Shown here one piece after another: positions 21,750 through 32,576 of a DNA stretch of 64,000 bases; position 1 is the stretch's first letter; each line of letters starts with the position of its first letter. The notes under the pieces are model-generated. The model did not search any database. It was given only the letters and a program-made list of their open reading frames with translations, and was not told where the DNA came from. The stretch is from Puccinellia tenuiflora. Lineage: Eukaryota > Streptophyta > Magnoliopsida > Poales > Poaceae. The DNA lies in contig QRDG01001855.1 of NCBI GenBank assembly GCA_012064385.1, forward strand, positions 248,001 through 312,000, given 5' to 3'. The position numbers and the translations under genes are program-made.

Positions 21750-22544
21750 CTAGGCGGCATCCGTCGACTTCCCGGCTCCACCTTTCTTCTTGCCAACCCA
21801 GGGCTTGAGGCAGAGGGTGCCGTCGAACACCTTCACATAGAAGATGCCTCGGTCGCGCCGAAGGCGGAAGCTGAGGATGAAGCCGACTTCGAGCTCGTAG
21901 AAATCGGCAAACTCGTCCCACCCCCGGACGAACTCCACCATGTTGACAACGTCGTCACCCTCCATCTGGGAGGTGAACCGCACAGTGGCATTCCAGGGGC
22001 CCTGGGTAGCACCCTCACGGAAGAGCTTGAACATGAAGTGGCCAACGCCCGACAGCGCATCAGCAAAGGCATCAGGAAGCCTCTGCACCGGCCCAATAAC
22101 CGGCGGGTGCAGGATCAGGAGGAACTCCGTGATGGGGAACACATCCCATCCCATGCGCCAGGGATTCTCAAGGGAATCAGAAGAGGCGGAAGACAACTCC
22201 GCGCTGTCAGCGACAGCAGAGGGAGCATACTTGGGAACCGGGTCAAAACCTGGAGGCGGAAGAACGGGGGTGGCCTCCTCCTCGCTCGATGAGTCGTGAA
22301 GAACAAGGAGGCTCTTGCCGCGACCAATGCTACCACTAGCGCCGCCACCGGCGGTACTCGCCTTCTTCGAGCCAGTGCGGCCGCCGCCCTTGCCGCGGCC
22401 AGCGCTGCTACCGGCGGCAACGGTGGCGATCGCTTTTCCCCGTCCCCGTCCACCCCTCTTGGGAGGACGGCCGCAAGGACGTTTCGCCGGAGGCGCAGCG
22501 GCGGTGCCCTCGGCGGCAGCGTCCAGAGGCTCGGACTTCACCAT
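21750..22544 (-). CDS. Antisense B3-like protein with AT-hook-like motifs, element B
   Basis: 264 codons from the ATG at 22544; an upstream extension of the frame is less likely. Residues about 20-45 hold two AT-hook-like cores (CGRPPKRGGRGRGK). A Gly/Ser/Lys-rich and then Ser/Glu-rich linker (SSSEEEA) follows. The C-terminal 110 residues resemble a B3 domain: LPDAFADAL, HFMFKLF, GPWNATVRF, MVEFVRGWDEFADFY, GFILSFRLRRDRGIFYVKVF. It lies opposite to gag-pol, downstream of INT, and is intact over its full length while gag-pol is broken. The 108-bp tandem array begins about 230 bp upstream of its ATG. Chromatin or DNA binding is an inference from the motifs. Element A has a related arrangement. 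Confidence 0.6.
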   Translation of the reverse strand: MVKSEPLDAAAEGTAAAPPAKRPCGRPPKRGGRGRGKAIATVAAGSSAGRGKGGGRTGSKKASTAGGGASGSIGRGKSLLVLHDSSSEEEATPVLPPPGFDPVPKYAPSAVADSAELSSASSDSLENPWRMGWDVFPITEFLLILHPPVIGPVQRLPDAFADALSGVGHFMFKLFREGATQGPWNATVRFTSQMEGDDVVNMVEFVRGWDEFADFYELEVGFILSFRLRRDRGIFYVKVFDGTLCLKPWVGKKKGGAGKSTDAA

Positions 22545-22771
22545 GGTAGAGCTGCGAGGAAATAAGAGGAAGAAGGTGAAGCGAGAGCGAAGCAAGCGCA
22601 AGTGAGGAGGAAGGAAGGAAACGGCCGAGGTTTATAGCAGAAGCAGGGGACAACGTGGGAGACCCAACCGTCACCCACGATCCCACGGTCTACACGTGGC
22701 AGGAGACGCAGAGGATGGAACTCCTCAGTAACTGCAACCGGGTCCACGCACAGAAGCTAAGGAGACAATCC

Positions 22772-23960
22772 CAAGCCGGCATAGAATTCCCGGGGGCTGC
22801 GCACCCGCCAAGGCGGCTGCCCAGACCCGGACGCAAATTTAAATCACCCCAAGTCACGGACTCGGGGGCTGCCAAGCCGTCAGCCGGCATAAAATTCCCG
22901 GGGGCTGCGCACCCGCCAAGGCGGCTGCCCAGACCCGGACGCATATATATATCACCCCAACTCACGGACTCGGGGGCTGCCAAGCCGTCAGCCGGCATAA
23001 AATTCCCGGGGGCTGCGCACCCGCCAAGGCGGCTGCCCAGACCCGGACGCAAATTTATAACACCCCAAGTCACGGACTCGGGGGCTGCCAAGCCGTCAGC
23101 CGGCATAAAATTCCCGGGGGCTGCGCACCCGCCAAGGCGGCTGCCCAGACCCGGATGCAAATTTATAACACCACGAGTCACGGACTCGGGGGCCGCCAAG
23201 CCGTCAGCCGGCATAAAATTCCCGGGGGCTACGCACCCGCCAAGGCGGCTGCCCAGACCCGGACGCAAATTTATAACACCACGAGTCACGGACTCGGGGG
23301 CTGCCAAGCCGTCAGCCTGCATAAAATTCCCGAGGGCTGCGCACCCGCCAAGGCGGTTGCCCAGACCCGGACGCAAATTTATAACACCCCAAGTCACGGA
23401 CTCGGGGGCTGCCAAGCCGTTAGCCGGCATAAAATTCCCGGGGGCTGCGCACCCGCCAAGGCGGCTGCCCAGACCCGGACGCAAATTTATAACACCACGA
23501 GTCACGGACTCGGGGGCCGCCAAGCCGTCAGCCGGCATAAAATTCCCGGGGGCTGCGCACCCGCCAAGGCGGCTGCCCAGACCCGGACGCAAATTTAAAT
23601 CACCCCAAGTCACGGACTCGGGGGATGCCAAGCCGTCAGCCGGCATAAAATTCCCGGGGGCTGCGCACCCGCCAAGGCGGCTGCCCAGACCCGGACGCAT
23701 ATATATATATCACCCCAAGTCACGGACTCGGGGGCTGCCAAGCCGTCAGCCGGCATAAAATTCCCGGGGGCTGCGCACCCGCCAAGGCGGCTGCCCAGAC
23801 CCGGACGCAAATTTATAACACCCCAAGTCACGGACTCGGGGGCCGCCAAGCCGTCAGCCGGCATAAAATTCCCGGGGGCTGCGCACCCGCCAAGGCGGCT
23901 GCCCAGACCCGGACGCAAATTTATAACACCACGAGTCACGGACTCGGGGGCTGCGCGACA
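22772..23960. repeat. Tandem array, 11 copies of about 108 bp, in element B
   Basis: Unit starts (GCCGGCATAAAATTCCCGGG) lie near 22775, 22882, 22991, 23099, 23207, 23315, 23423, 23531, 23639, 23749 and 23857. Each unit has a GC-rich part, an AT tract (AAATTTATAACACC or ATATATAT) and ACTCGGGGGCTGCC, which resembles a polypurine tract. Because the period is a multiple of three, both strands stay open for over 330 codons, interrupted only where an extra AT pair occurs (near 23700). I regard these ORFs as by-products. It sits between the two antisense genes, upstream of the B3-like one. Confidence 0.95.
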
Positions 23961-24275
23961 TAACGACGACGGAAGAAAAGCGAAAGACAAACAAAAGACG
24001 TGAAAATTTCGACCCGGCTAGATGCTCAAGCCGGCCCGAAATTCGGGGGCTAGGCATGGTGATTATCATCACCAAAACAAGCACGACTTCCGACGCAAAG
24101 ACCCAGCAATCACAGAGGAAACGACACTCATGATAACAGCCCACGGCAGGAAACAGAACATCGAATTTTTAAGGCAATCTTTAAAAGTACACGACATAAC
24201 AAGGCGAATAATGTGGCAGGACAGTTAATAGTACAGAGCGACAGTTACACCCGGCATCCCAGGGAAACAAGCAAA
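23961..24275. other. Spacer between tandem array and antisense gene end, element B
   Basis: No ORF or repeat unit of its own, apart from one more ATTCGGGGGCTAGG PPT-like stretch near 24043. It may hold the 3' end of the minus-strand antisense transcript. Confidence 0.4.
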
Positions 24276-27200
24276 TCAGGCGGTAGTGGCATCGGTGGCA
24301 GCAGTGGCGTCGCTGACTCTAGTATCTCCAGCTGGCTGCGGCGTCGAGGATGGTTCGGCAGGCACAAGCTTCATCAAGTCCACCGCCTCGGCAATTCGCC
24401 CGGAGACCATGGCGATTTCCGGACGCAGGCTCGTGAGGGATGTTCCAGTGCGGAAGCCATCCAACAGCCTGCTCACCTGCACGCCAGGATACCATGACTT
24501 CACCACGGCCAGTGCCATGTCGGTGCCTCCGCGCGCCGCCATCTCCACCTGCTCGTTGATGCCAACTGGTGCCCCTTCAAGCCGAGTGGACAGATCATGG
24601 ACAGCAGCTGGCAAGGGAGCATCCGGCCACAGGTTCTCAAGCACTCTGCCAGCTGCTTCTTTCAGCCGATCGAGCTCCTGGCCGAATTGAAGAAGACGAG
24701 AGACGGCTGTCGGAGTAGACCCAGCAGCAGCATCGGAGGACTCCGGTCGAGAATGAGCCGAAGCAGCATATCTTTGGAGTTGCGCGTCTACCTCGGGATA
24801 GAGGCCTGCATTTCAAACCAGTGAGGCCGAGTAGAAGACCCCAGGCAAGAAATCAAGGAGAAAGGAAACGTCACTTACCGAGGATCAGTTCGTTCACGCG
24901 CTCGACCTCCTTGACCAGGCCGCCCACCAGCCGCTCGTGCTCAACCTCACGCGCCTTGGTTGCCAGGACGATCTGGTCGTTGGCCTCGACGGAATCATTC
25001 AGCAGAGTCCTCAGCTCGGTAGCATTCTCGCGGAGGGACTCAATCTCGCTCTGCTTCCGGCGCTCAGCTTCCCGCAGTTTCGCCGCCTCCTCGTCCAGCC
25101 GGACGACCTCGAGGCGGCGCTCCTCCAACACCTTTTCCGCCGCCTGAAGATCGGCCTTGGCCAAGGTCAGGGCGGCGTCCTTCCCTTCAGCTGTTTCTCC
25201 AAGCCGGCGCGGGAGGTGGCGTCTCCTGAGGAGATCGGACCAACGTCAAACCTAAACGCGCAAGAGAAAAATGCAGAACGACAAGACAGAGTGCGAGCAA
25301 GAAAGAAAGCCAGACCTTTGGCTGCCTCAAGCTCTCGTTTGAGCAATGCCGCCTCCTTAGCCGCCTCGGCGAAACCTTGCTCGACGGAGGAGCAGAGCAA
25401 CGTTACGTTGGCCAGGTTCTCCCTGGCCGTCTGCTCCGCCAGCGCGGCGAGGGGAATTCTCCCCGACGCGTCAGGCCGAGCCGGCACCGGCCCAGAATAT
25501 GGCGGAGAAGCCACCAAGACCGATTGGCGAGGACCGGGGAGCGAAGCCGTCGCCCCCGCAATGGCCTTGTCCTTGGCCGTCTCGGCCACCGATGAGGAAG
25601 GAGTGGGGAAGGCAAGATATTTGGCCCCGGCGCCGGGCCGGGGAACTATTTGGAAGGCGTCCACCGACGCCTCAGCAGCACCAGCCGAAAGTGGAGGGTT
25701 GGAGTCGACCACGGGATGAACGGCGCTTGTCGACACCGGCTCGGCCACTTCCACTTCCGCCGTCACCGTCGCCGCCTTCGAAGGCGGATCAGCCGCCTGC
25801 GCCACAGGGGTCTCGGTGACAAGCACCGAGGCCGATCCCACCACCGCGACAGGTGTCGTCTCCACTATTGGAAGCGGCGCCCTACAAACCGAAGAAAGCG
25901 TCACCACCAAGTACAAGTAGCAAGATTTCTACCACAAGACGAAGGCTTACCCGTCACATGAGCCCAGGACCCTGGCTGTCCTCCTCTTCAAGCGCTTCGG
26001 AGGGGGAGACGGCACAGCGTCGGACGGGCGCTTCACGCCTCCGGAGGGCGCCTCGCCGCCCTTCGCCGAAACAACGGAGTCTTCAACTGGCCGCTCCGCG
26101 CCAGCCGGCACCGCTTCAGCCCCAGCGCCGGCCTCCGCGGTCTTGCGGGCATCCGCGCTCGCTCCCGCCCTCTCCTCAGCCGCCTTGGCAGCCGCTGGTT
26201 GCTTCGCGGCCGCCTGGGCGTCCATCGCCACCCGAATCGAATCCGCCTGCGCCAGCTCCGCGTAAACAGCTTTCTCCATATCCTCGATACCCGAGCCGTA
26301 ACCAAGAACAACGGGAGGAGAGAAATTAACCACCTGGGCGCGGGTCCTGTCGGCGGGAGGCTCCACCCTCTCCACGCCCGCCGTCCTCGTCCTTTCCTCA
26401 TCCTCCTTCGAGGCCAGCAGCTGCTCCACAGTCATACCAATGTCAGATGTCTCCAAAGCCAAAACCGCCTGCGACGTTCGAGCGTAAAACTCCCTCTCCA
26501 AATCACCCGGGTTCAAGTCATAAATAAAATCACCACCAGGAACGTGGTCAGTCACCTCGTTGTCGGCTCCACCAGTGGGGGCATCCGCCTCCTCCGCCAT
26601 CCTGGCGTCAACCTCGGCCCTAACTTCGGCCACAATCTCGTCCGCCCGGGCCTCCGCCGCTATCTTCCCGGCGGGCATCAAGCCGGCCGTGGTGGGCCGG
26701 GACGACGAAGGAGCCAACTTCTTGGCGGGCAGCACGCCCCGCTTCTCGAACGCGCCCTTCCGCTTGGGCGGCGCGACATTCGCATCAACATCGGCCGCCG
26801 ACTTCGACCGCCTCTCCCTCTGGATCCGCCGAGGAAGGACCACCTTCTTCCGCGCCGCCGCCTCCAACTCTTTGGTCCGGCGGGAGGACGTCGCCGGCTT
26901 GGAGGCTGGCACGGAAGAAGAACCTTCAGAATCCGGCTCGGAACCGCTGGAAAGATTCACTACCACGCGCACTACATCATCAGTTTGCCCGGCGACGCCG
27001 GGCTCGGGAGACTTACCGCGAGGCGGCGAAACGAGAGGAGGAACGTCGCGCCTGAGGTCCTCGCCCCGGTCGGCAGCCGGATCGGAGTCAGAGCTGGCGG
27101 AGGGGACAGGGCTCGTTGCGGTGTGGGCAGCATCGCCATCGTCTCCGCCATCATCATCAACATCGGCGCCCCCGCCGGACGACTCGGTGGTGTCACCGCG

Positions 27201-28325
27201 CCCATCCGAGCCGGCGCGGGCGCCACCGCCCGATTCGTCTTCAGCGGCGACGTCCGCATCTCCTTCCACCTCTACGTCGGCGGACTCCTCCTCCTCCAAT
27301 AACTTCGTCAGTGCCCTGGTGAAGGGACCACTGACGTCAGACTCGAAGACGACTTCGAAGTCCTCGACCTTCTGAAGGTCGCAAAGCTGCGCGACATGCC
27401 GGCTGAGTCAGGCGGCAGCTGGACGAAAAAATCGAAGACAGACGAAATTACAAAGACTAACCTCGGGGGCACGTTCCTCGCGGGTGAACGGCTCGACTCC
27501 GAAATCCCATTCCACCTGGACCCGGTCGGTGATCAGGCGGCCAGCCCACTTGCGGAGGCCCTTCTGGCCTGGCAACTCCAAGCAGGTCCGGCTGGGATCC
27601 CGGATGCCGAAGTAGAAGCACATCTTATGCGGGCGAGCTTGTAGCGGATACGTCAGCCTCGACAGCCATGTCAAGGTCAGATCCCTGGACGTTAAGCCGC
27701 CCGCCACCAACGCTTTCAGCCGGTCAAACAAAACCGTCTCGAGAGCCCCGTCCACAGGCGGCTTCCAGAGCCAGGACCTGGACGCCGGAAGCGAATTGGA
27801 GAAGGCCGGAAGGCCGATCCGGTCGACGTCCGTAAGATTCCGGACGTAGAAGTATGTGCCTTGCCACTTCTTGACGGAATCAGGCAGGTTGATCTTGGGC
27901 AGCGGCGTATTCTTCGCGCTGATGGAGACGCCGCCGCAGTCGCGCTGCTGCCCGACGGTCGTTTGAGACCGCAGGAAGAAGAACATACCAAAAATCTCCA
28001 TGCTAGGCCAGATGCCCAAGTACGCCTCGCATAGCACGACAAAGCAGGACAACTGGGTGATGCAGTTCGCCCCCAGATGATGGGGTTGCAGCCCATAGAA
28101 GCGCAAGAACTCCGCGAAGAAGGAGCTCACCGGGAGCCCCATTCCCCGCTCCAAATGCGCGGAAAAGACGACGACCTCGTCCTTCTTGGGCGCCGGGGAA
28201 ACTTCATCTTCAGGGGGGGCGCGGGCTTCCACCTCGTCCGTCGTCCCCAAGAACATCCTCCGACGAAGCTCCCAGATGAAATTTTCATCCACGGTGGAGC
28301 CCATCCATGCGCCTGAGCTCGCCAT
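24276..28325 (-). CDS. Spliced antisense gene of element B with gypsy-type transposon domain
   Basis: Five exons can be traced on the minus strand. Exon 1 (28325-27462) starts ATG and holds the 'putative gypsy-type transposon' domain (PF04195-like): GLPVSSFFAEFLRFYGLQ, LGANCITQLSCFVVLCEAY, FGMFFFLRSQ. It ends GAG before GTTAGT. Exon 2 (27371-25951, acidic, Ser/Ala-rich, basic patches) starts after CCTTCAG in phase and ends before GTAAGC. Exon 3 starts at 25881 after GTTTGTAG in phase. Exon 4 is coiled coil (EERRLEVVRLDEEAAKLREAE) and ends at 24879 before GTAAGT. Exon 5 (24805-24276) begins after ATGCAG in phase and ends with a stop. The exon 3-4 junction (near 25310-25235) I could not place in frame. 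Such antisense ORFs are known from Tat/Retand-type elements; function unknown. Confidence 0.65.
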
Positions 28326-28940
28326 TGAGGATCGGTTCCCCGTGTTGAACAAGGTGAATGCCGGAAGAGCACGAAAGAGAGAGAAGGGGGCGAGAGCTAG
28401 AGTGCGCGAGAATCGAGGAGGAAGACGAAGCAAGAATGGGGAACGGTAACCCCAGCCGTTCCCCCTCTTTCCACTTTAAAGCCGAAGCCGAGCGAAACCG
28501 CCCCGCTCGTCACGCCGCGTGGCGGGCAACCGTGCCGCACTTTCCGCAGACGATCCCGCAGGCCAGCAGTTGCCACAGAAAATCCGGCCCGATGAAGCCG
28601 AGGCGACGTGCGCCAGGCCTCGGGCAGAACACCAACGGCTCCCCGAGGCGGCAGGTCGTGGCTGACGTAGGCCACTACCCGATTCTTCGAGCCGGCCAAC
28701 CCAGACCGCGAAAATTTGCGGATCCTACGCCATGAAGCCGGATTATTCAACGATAACTTCAACGGCACAAAACCAAGGGTAGGAGCGCCCGTTGAGCATT
28801 TCCCACGAGCAAGCTTCGATTCCACCCGGTGTCGGTTCCAGCCGGCGTCCGACTCCAACCTCGACATTCCAACCACAATGATTCAAGACAAAGGGGAGAA
28901 GATCGAGAAGTCTTCCCAGCAAGCTAGCAAGGCTCCACGA

Positions 28941-28954
28941 TCTCGGGGGGCTAG
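28941..28954 (+). other. Polypurine tract of element B
   Basis: TCTCGGGGGGCTAG directly before the 3' LTR, the plus-strand primer site expected for a plus-strand element. Confidence 0.7.
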
Positions 28955-29603
28955 TGTCGGGGATATGAACCCCGGATATCCCAAGGAGGTCCATTTCTTC
29001 AAGACTCCGAGTGCCGCCTGAAGCCAGCCGCCTGAAGCAGGCTGCCTGGATCTATCCGAATGCAGGCATCCGGCTGGGCTGGAGCCGGACGCGAACAACC
29101 GACAGCTCCGTACGGGTGGGCCAGGATCATGTAACCGCCCTATCGGGCATCTCCTGTACCAAATCATGACAACAAGCTCCAGCCGGCCGGGAAAGTAGTG
29201 ATGTCATAGGGGCAAACTTGTAACTTCCCTGTAACCCAAAACCCTAGCCCGCTGCCTATATAAAGCGGGCTAGAGCCTCCTGCGCGAGGCAGGCTATGAA
29301 AGATAGGCACACAAACAACGGGAGCACCAGGTAGCATCATCTTCAACCTCCAGCCGGCTAGGATCTCCAGCCGGCTGCCACTCGAAACAGCTCTAGGAGC
29401 ACCTTTGTAGCCCAATTCTGTGATCAAGCAATAAGAACAAGAAGAGCAGGACGTAGGGGTGTTACCTCCACAAGAGGGCCCCGAACCTGGGTAACTCGCG
29501 TGTGTATGCGTTCTTATTGCCCAATCCCGCGCGAGCATCCATCGTCGCCTTCCCCACAATCTTTTCCATCTCTGATGGATATGCCGTGCAACCCACCACG
29601 ACA
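28955..29603 (+). repeat. 3' LTR of element B
   Basis: 649 bp, with about 11 differences from 13884-14531 by eye. It is followed by the CCCGG target duplication at 29604-29608. Confidence 0.95.
29257..29265 (+). promoter_or_regulatory. TATA box, 3' LTR of B
   Basis: TATATAAAG at the same offset as in the 5' LTR. It could drive read-out into the flanking element A sequence. Confidence 0.45.
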
Positions 29604-30017
29604 CCCGGAGAAGGCATCCAGGAAACACAGTGACTCGCAACCGGCTGTAGAGTCCACGATCTGATCGATGCACGGCAGAGGGAACGGGTCCTTGGGGTAG
29701 GCCTTGTTCAGGTCTATGAAGTCGACGCAGAGTCGCAGCTTGGAGTAGTTCGGCTTTGGCACCACCACTGGGTTGGCTACCCAGGTGGGATGAGGCACCA
29801 CCTTGATGACGCCGGCTTCTAGTAGCTTGCCGGTCTCGGAGACGATGAACTTCAAATTTTCCTTGCTCTGCTTCCGCAGAACTTGCTTCACGGGGCGGGC
29901 GTCCGCGTTTACCGCCAGCTTGTGCTCGATCACCTCCCTCGGTACACCGGGCAAACCCGACGGTTCCCATGCGAAGACATCAGAATTTTCCCGAAGGAAG
30001 ACGATGAGCGCGCTTTC
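29604..30017 (-). pseudogene. Element A reverse transcriptase, N-terminal part
   Basis: Reads in the same frame as the PR region upstream: after the TAG, ESALIVFLRENSDVFAW, PGVPREVIEHKL, NPVVVPKPNYSKLRLCVDF, LNKAYPKDPFPLPCIDQIVD, FLDAFSG. The homology stops at the insertion of element B (CCCGG duplication) and resumes at 13883, so B landed inside the palm of RT. Confidence 0.9.
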
Positions 30018-31154
30018 CTATTTGTCGGTGAGGTGGGCGCTGATGGTGACGGTGCGAGAGCCGTCACTCGTGAGCGCCACCTTCTTGGTCATCTGCGGGT
30101 CGCCGCGAAATGGCGCCCTCTTGGAGGCCGCGGGCGCCGAGCCCCCGGGGTTTCCTCCGCCCCCGAGAGAAACATCAGCACCAGCGTCTTGCATGTCTTG
30201 TCGGGTGTCCGCCGTCGGGGCCACCGTCTGGTTCAGCCTCTGGACGTAGTAGATGGCATCGTCGATGTCAGCCTTGATCCTGATCACCCCCCAAGCCGCC
30301 GGGATTTTCATCATGTTGTAAGCGAAATGGGCGACGGCCATGAACTTGGCCAGCGCGGGTCGGCCAAGTATGCCGTTGTAGGGGAGCGGCATGTCGGCGA
30401 TGTCAAAGACGATCTCCTCGGTGCGGAAATTCTCGGGGCAACCAAACGTGACCGGAAGAGAGATCTTCCCCAGAGGCCGTGTGATATTCCCGTTCACGCC
30501 TTGGAACACGCCGGTGTCTTGCTGGCGGGAGAAAGGGATTTGCAAAGTGGCCAGGACCTTTGCCGTCAGCAGATTGAGCTTGGAGCCTCCGTCGACCAGC
30601 ATCTTGGTGACCTTGAAGTTGTGGATGATGGGCGACACGACCAGGGGCAGTGTCCCTACCCCGACGGTGTTGTCAGGGTGATCTTCCGGGTCGAAGGAGA
30701 TGACCTGGTTAGACCACTCCAGGGGCTTTGACGGCGCCGGGGCGACCGCGTTCAGCTCCCGGACGAGTCTCTTGCCAGCGCTGTTGGAGGGAGGTAGGGA
30801 GGCTCCCCCGTGAATGCACCCGACGACGCCATTGACTTCTTGGAATTGTCCATTGTTGCCGCCCTGAGGAGCCGGAGTGTCCCCGTTGTCAGCGAACTCC
30901 GCGTTGTTTGGCCCACGTCCGCCTTGACCACCGCGCCCTCCTCCACGTCCTCCACCCCGTCCCCATCCCCGGCCGCCACCGCCTTGGCGACCTGTGGGAC
31001 TGTTCCGAGAGTAGTGGTCGTGAAGTCCGCAGTTGAAGCAGGCACCTGGGCCGGTCCCGCCTCCTTGACGTTGTGTGCGCACGGCGAGGCCGTTCATTTG
31101 ATGGCAGTCCTTGAGCAGGTGATTGCCGTCGGGGTGGACATGGCACCATGGATC
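30018..31154 (-). pseudogene. Element A Gag C-terminus and protease
   Basis: In frame with gag after a TAA (31157-31155). A zinc knuckle at about 31040-31000 reads C-x2-C-x4-H-x4-S: the last cysteine of CFNCGLHDHYSRNS is Ser, so metal binding should be impaired. A Gly/Arg-rich RGG-like stretch follows. Protease: KMLVDGGSKLNLLTAKVL near 30590, FQGVNGNITRPLG, NGILGRPALAKFMAVAHF. It ends with TAG at 30020-30018, the same position as the TAG in elements B and G. Confidence 0.85.
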
Positions 31155-32576
31155 TTAATCCCCCTCAGAAGTCGAGGTTGGCTTGACCTTCTTGGGGAGA
31201 GGCTCGGTGACGAAGACGCGCTTGTCGGGACCGGAGTCCCGCTTCTTGCTCTTGGTGGGGGTGGCCTTGTCCTCGGGTTCCTCCTCCCCGGGAACTCTGA
31301 CCCCCTCTTCTGCGCGGGCGCAGCGGTCCACAAGCTCCCATAGCTCGCGGGTAGTCTCGATGCGATGAGTGCTCAACTTCTCGCGCACCCGGGTATGTCG
31401 AACGTTGGCATGGAAGGACTGAATCACCAGCTCCTGCTTGATGCTAGGGATGGTGTTCATCTTTTGGGTAAAGCGTTGGATGAACTTGCGGAGAGTTTCA
31501 CCCGGAAGCTGCTTGAAGTCGTGCAGGTCGCTGGGAACTCCTGGGCGCTGGTAGCCGCCCTGGAAAGCTCCCAGGAACGCCTCCTTTAGTGCCCGCCAAG
31601 ATCGGATGGAGCACTTGGGCAGGTTGAGAAGCCATGACTGAGCGTCTCCCTTCAGGGCCAATGGGAACCAATTGGCCATCATGACTTCGTCAGCCCCGGC
31701 AACCACTACAGCCAGCGAGTACAGCTGCAGGAAGTCCCGGGGGTTGGTGGTGCCATCGTAGCGGAGGATGTCGATCTTGAACTTCTTGGGCCAGGTGGCC
31801 TGGAGAAACTCGGGATAAAGGGCGAGGCAGCCCTCGGCGATGTCGTCGTCCCGATCTTCCCGCCGATGACGCTCTCGACGACGCTCGATGCGGGTGTGTG
31901 CATCCTCGTGGAGACGGTTGTTGAGGTCGTTGCGCAGGTCCAAGTTGCGCGTGGAGGACGAACCAACGGAGATGACCGGGCCGCCGTTGTGGTTCACCCG
32001 ACCCGCCGTGGGAGGGTTTGCTTGAGGAGGCACGGCTTCACCTGGACGATCTCCCCGGGGAGGGTCCCGGGGTTCTCGCGCCTCTGCTCCCCTGGCTCCG
32101 GGGCTGTTGACGGTGGGGGCGTGAACGGGCTCACACCTGGGACCGTCGTCGGCAAAGTGGAGGAGTTCCTCCACTCGGGTCCGCCACTCCTGGTAGACCT
32201 TGGGGTTGTCGGTGCTGGGTGGAAACTGGATCAGAGCCTTGGCGGTGACGAGGGCGTCGTGACGGGCCTGCGCGTCGTCCGAGAGGGGAGTGCAGGACTT
32301 GCTCTTGGTGCCCTGCTGACCCTTGCCAGCGCGGGTACCCTTGCTCTTTTCTCCGGCAGAGAAGTCCTTGCCGGTGTTGCCGCCCATGCTCTTCTCCACG
32401 CCACCATCTTCACCGCCCTGGGTTAGGCCGCCTGCCCCGCCCAGAGCGTCCTTCTCTGGAGGTGGAGGAGGAGAAGCCCGGTTTGCCGCAGCAGCGCGAC
32501 GCTCGCCGGTAGCCTGAGAGCGCGCAGGGGAGGCCGCCTTTGACGTCTGGACGTCGGGCCTCTTCTTTGGCGCCAT
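31155..32576 (-). pseudogene. Element A gag, N-terminal and capsid part
   Basis: The start is taken at the ATG 32576 (MAPKKRPDVQTSK), about 155 bases after the PBS; the frame is open further upstream but only as a serine-codon run. Capsid core motifs: FKIDILRYDGTTNPRDFLQL, NWFPLALKGDAQSWLLNLP, IRSWRALKEAFLGAFQGGYQ, GETLRKFIQRFTQKMN. The N-terminal half is low-complexity (Pro, Gly, Lys). It ends at TAA 31157-31155, beyond which the same frame goes on into the nucleocapsid and protease. Confidence 0.88.

Larger units (their letters stand above)
13884..29603 (+). mobile_element. Element B: Tat-type Gypsy retrotransposon nested in element A
   Basis: LTRs at 13884-14531 and 28955-29603 are flanked by CCCGG at 13879-13883 and 29604-29608. 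About 11 differences in 649 bp (by eye) separate the LTRs, so it is young. Sense strand: gag, PR, RT, RNase H, INT (to 20903). Then an 8 kb 3' region holds a duplication, an antisense B3-like gene, an 11-copy tandem array and a long spliced antisense gene. It inserted into the RT coding sequence of A. Gag-pol carries five in-frame stops and one frameshift, so it is not autonomous as read. Confidence 0.95.

Noticed and set aside
22690..23700. Repeat proteins of over 330 residues on both strands of the 108-bp array
   Set aside because: Explained by a unit length divisible by three; no start context or domain. Kept only as a low-interest observation.
22772..23960. CRISPR-like regular repeats
   Set aside because: Units are contiguous 108-bp repeats without unique spacers, in a plant genome with no cas genes.
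25947..27302. Plus-strand Arg/Pro-rich ORFs (26199-27302, 26560-27375)
   Set aside because: Shadows of exon 2 of the antisense gene, whose minus-strand frame joins its neighbours by good splice sites.
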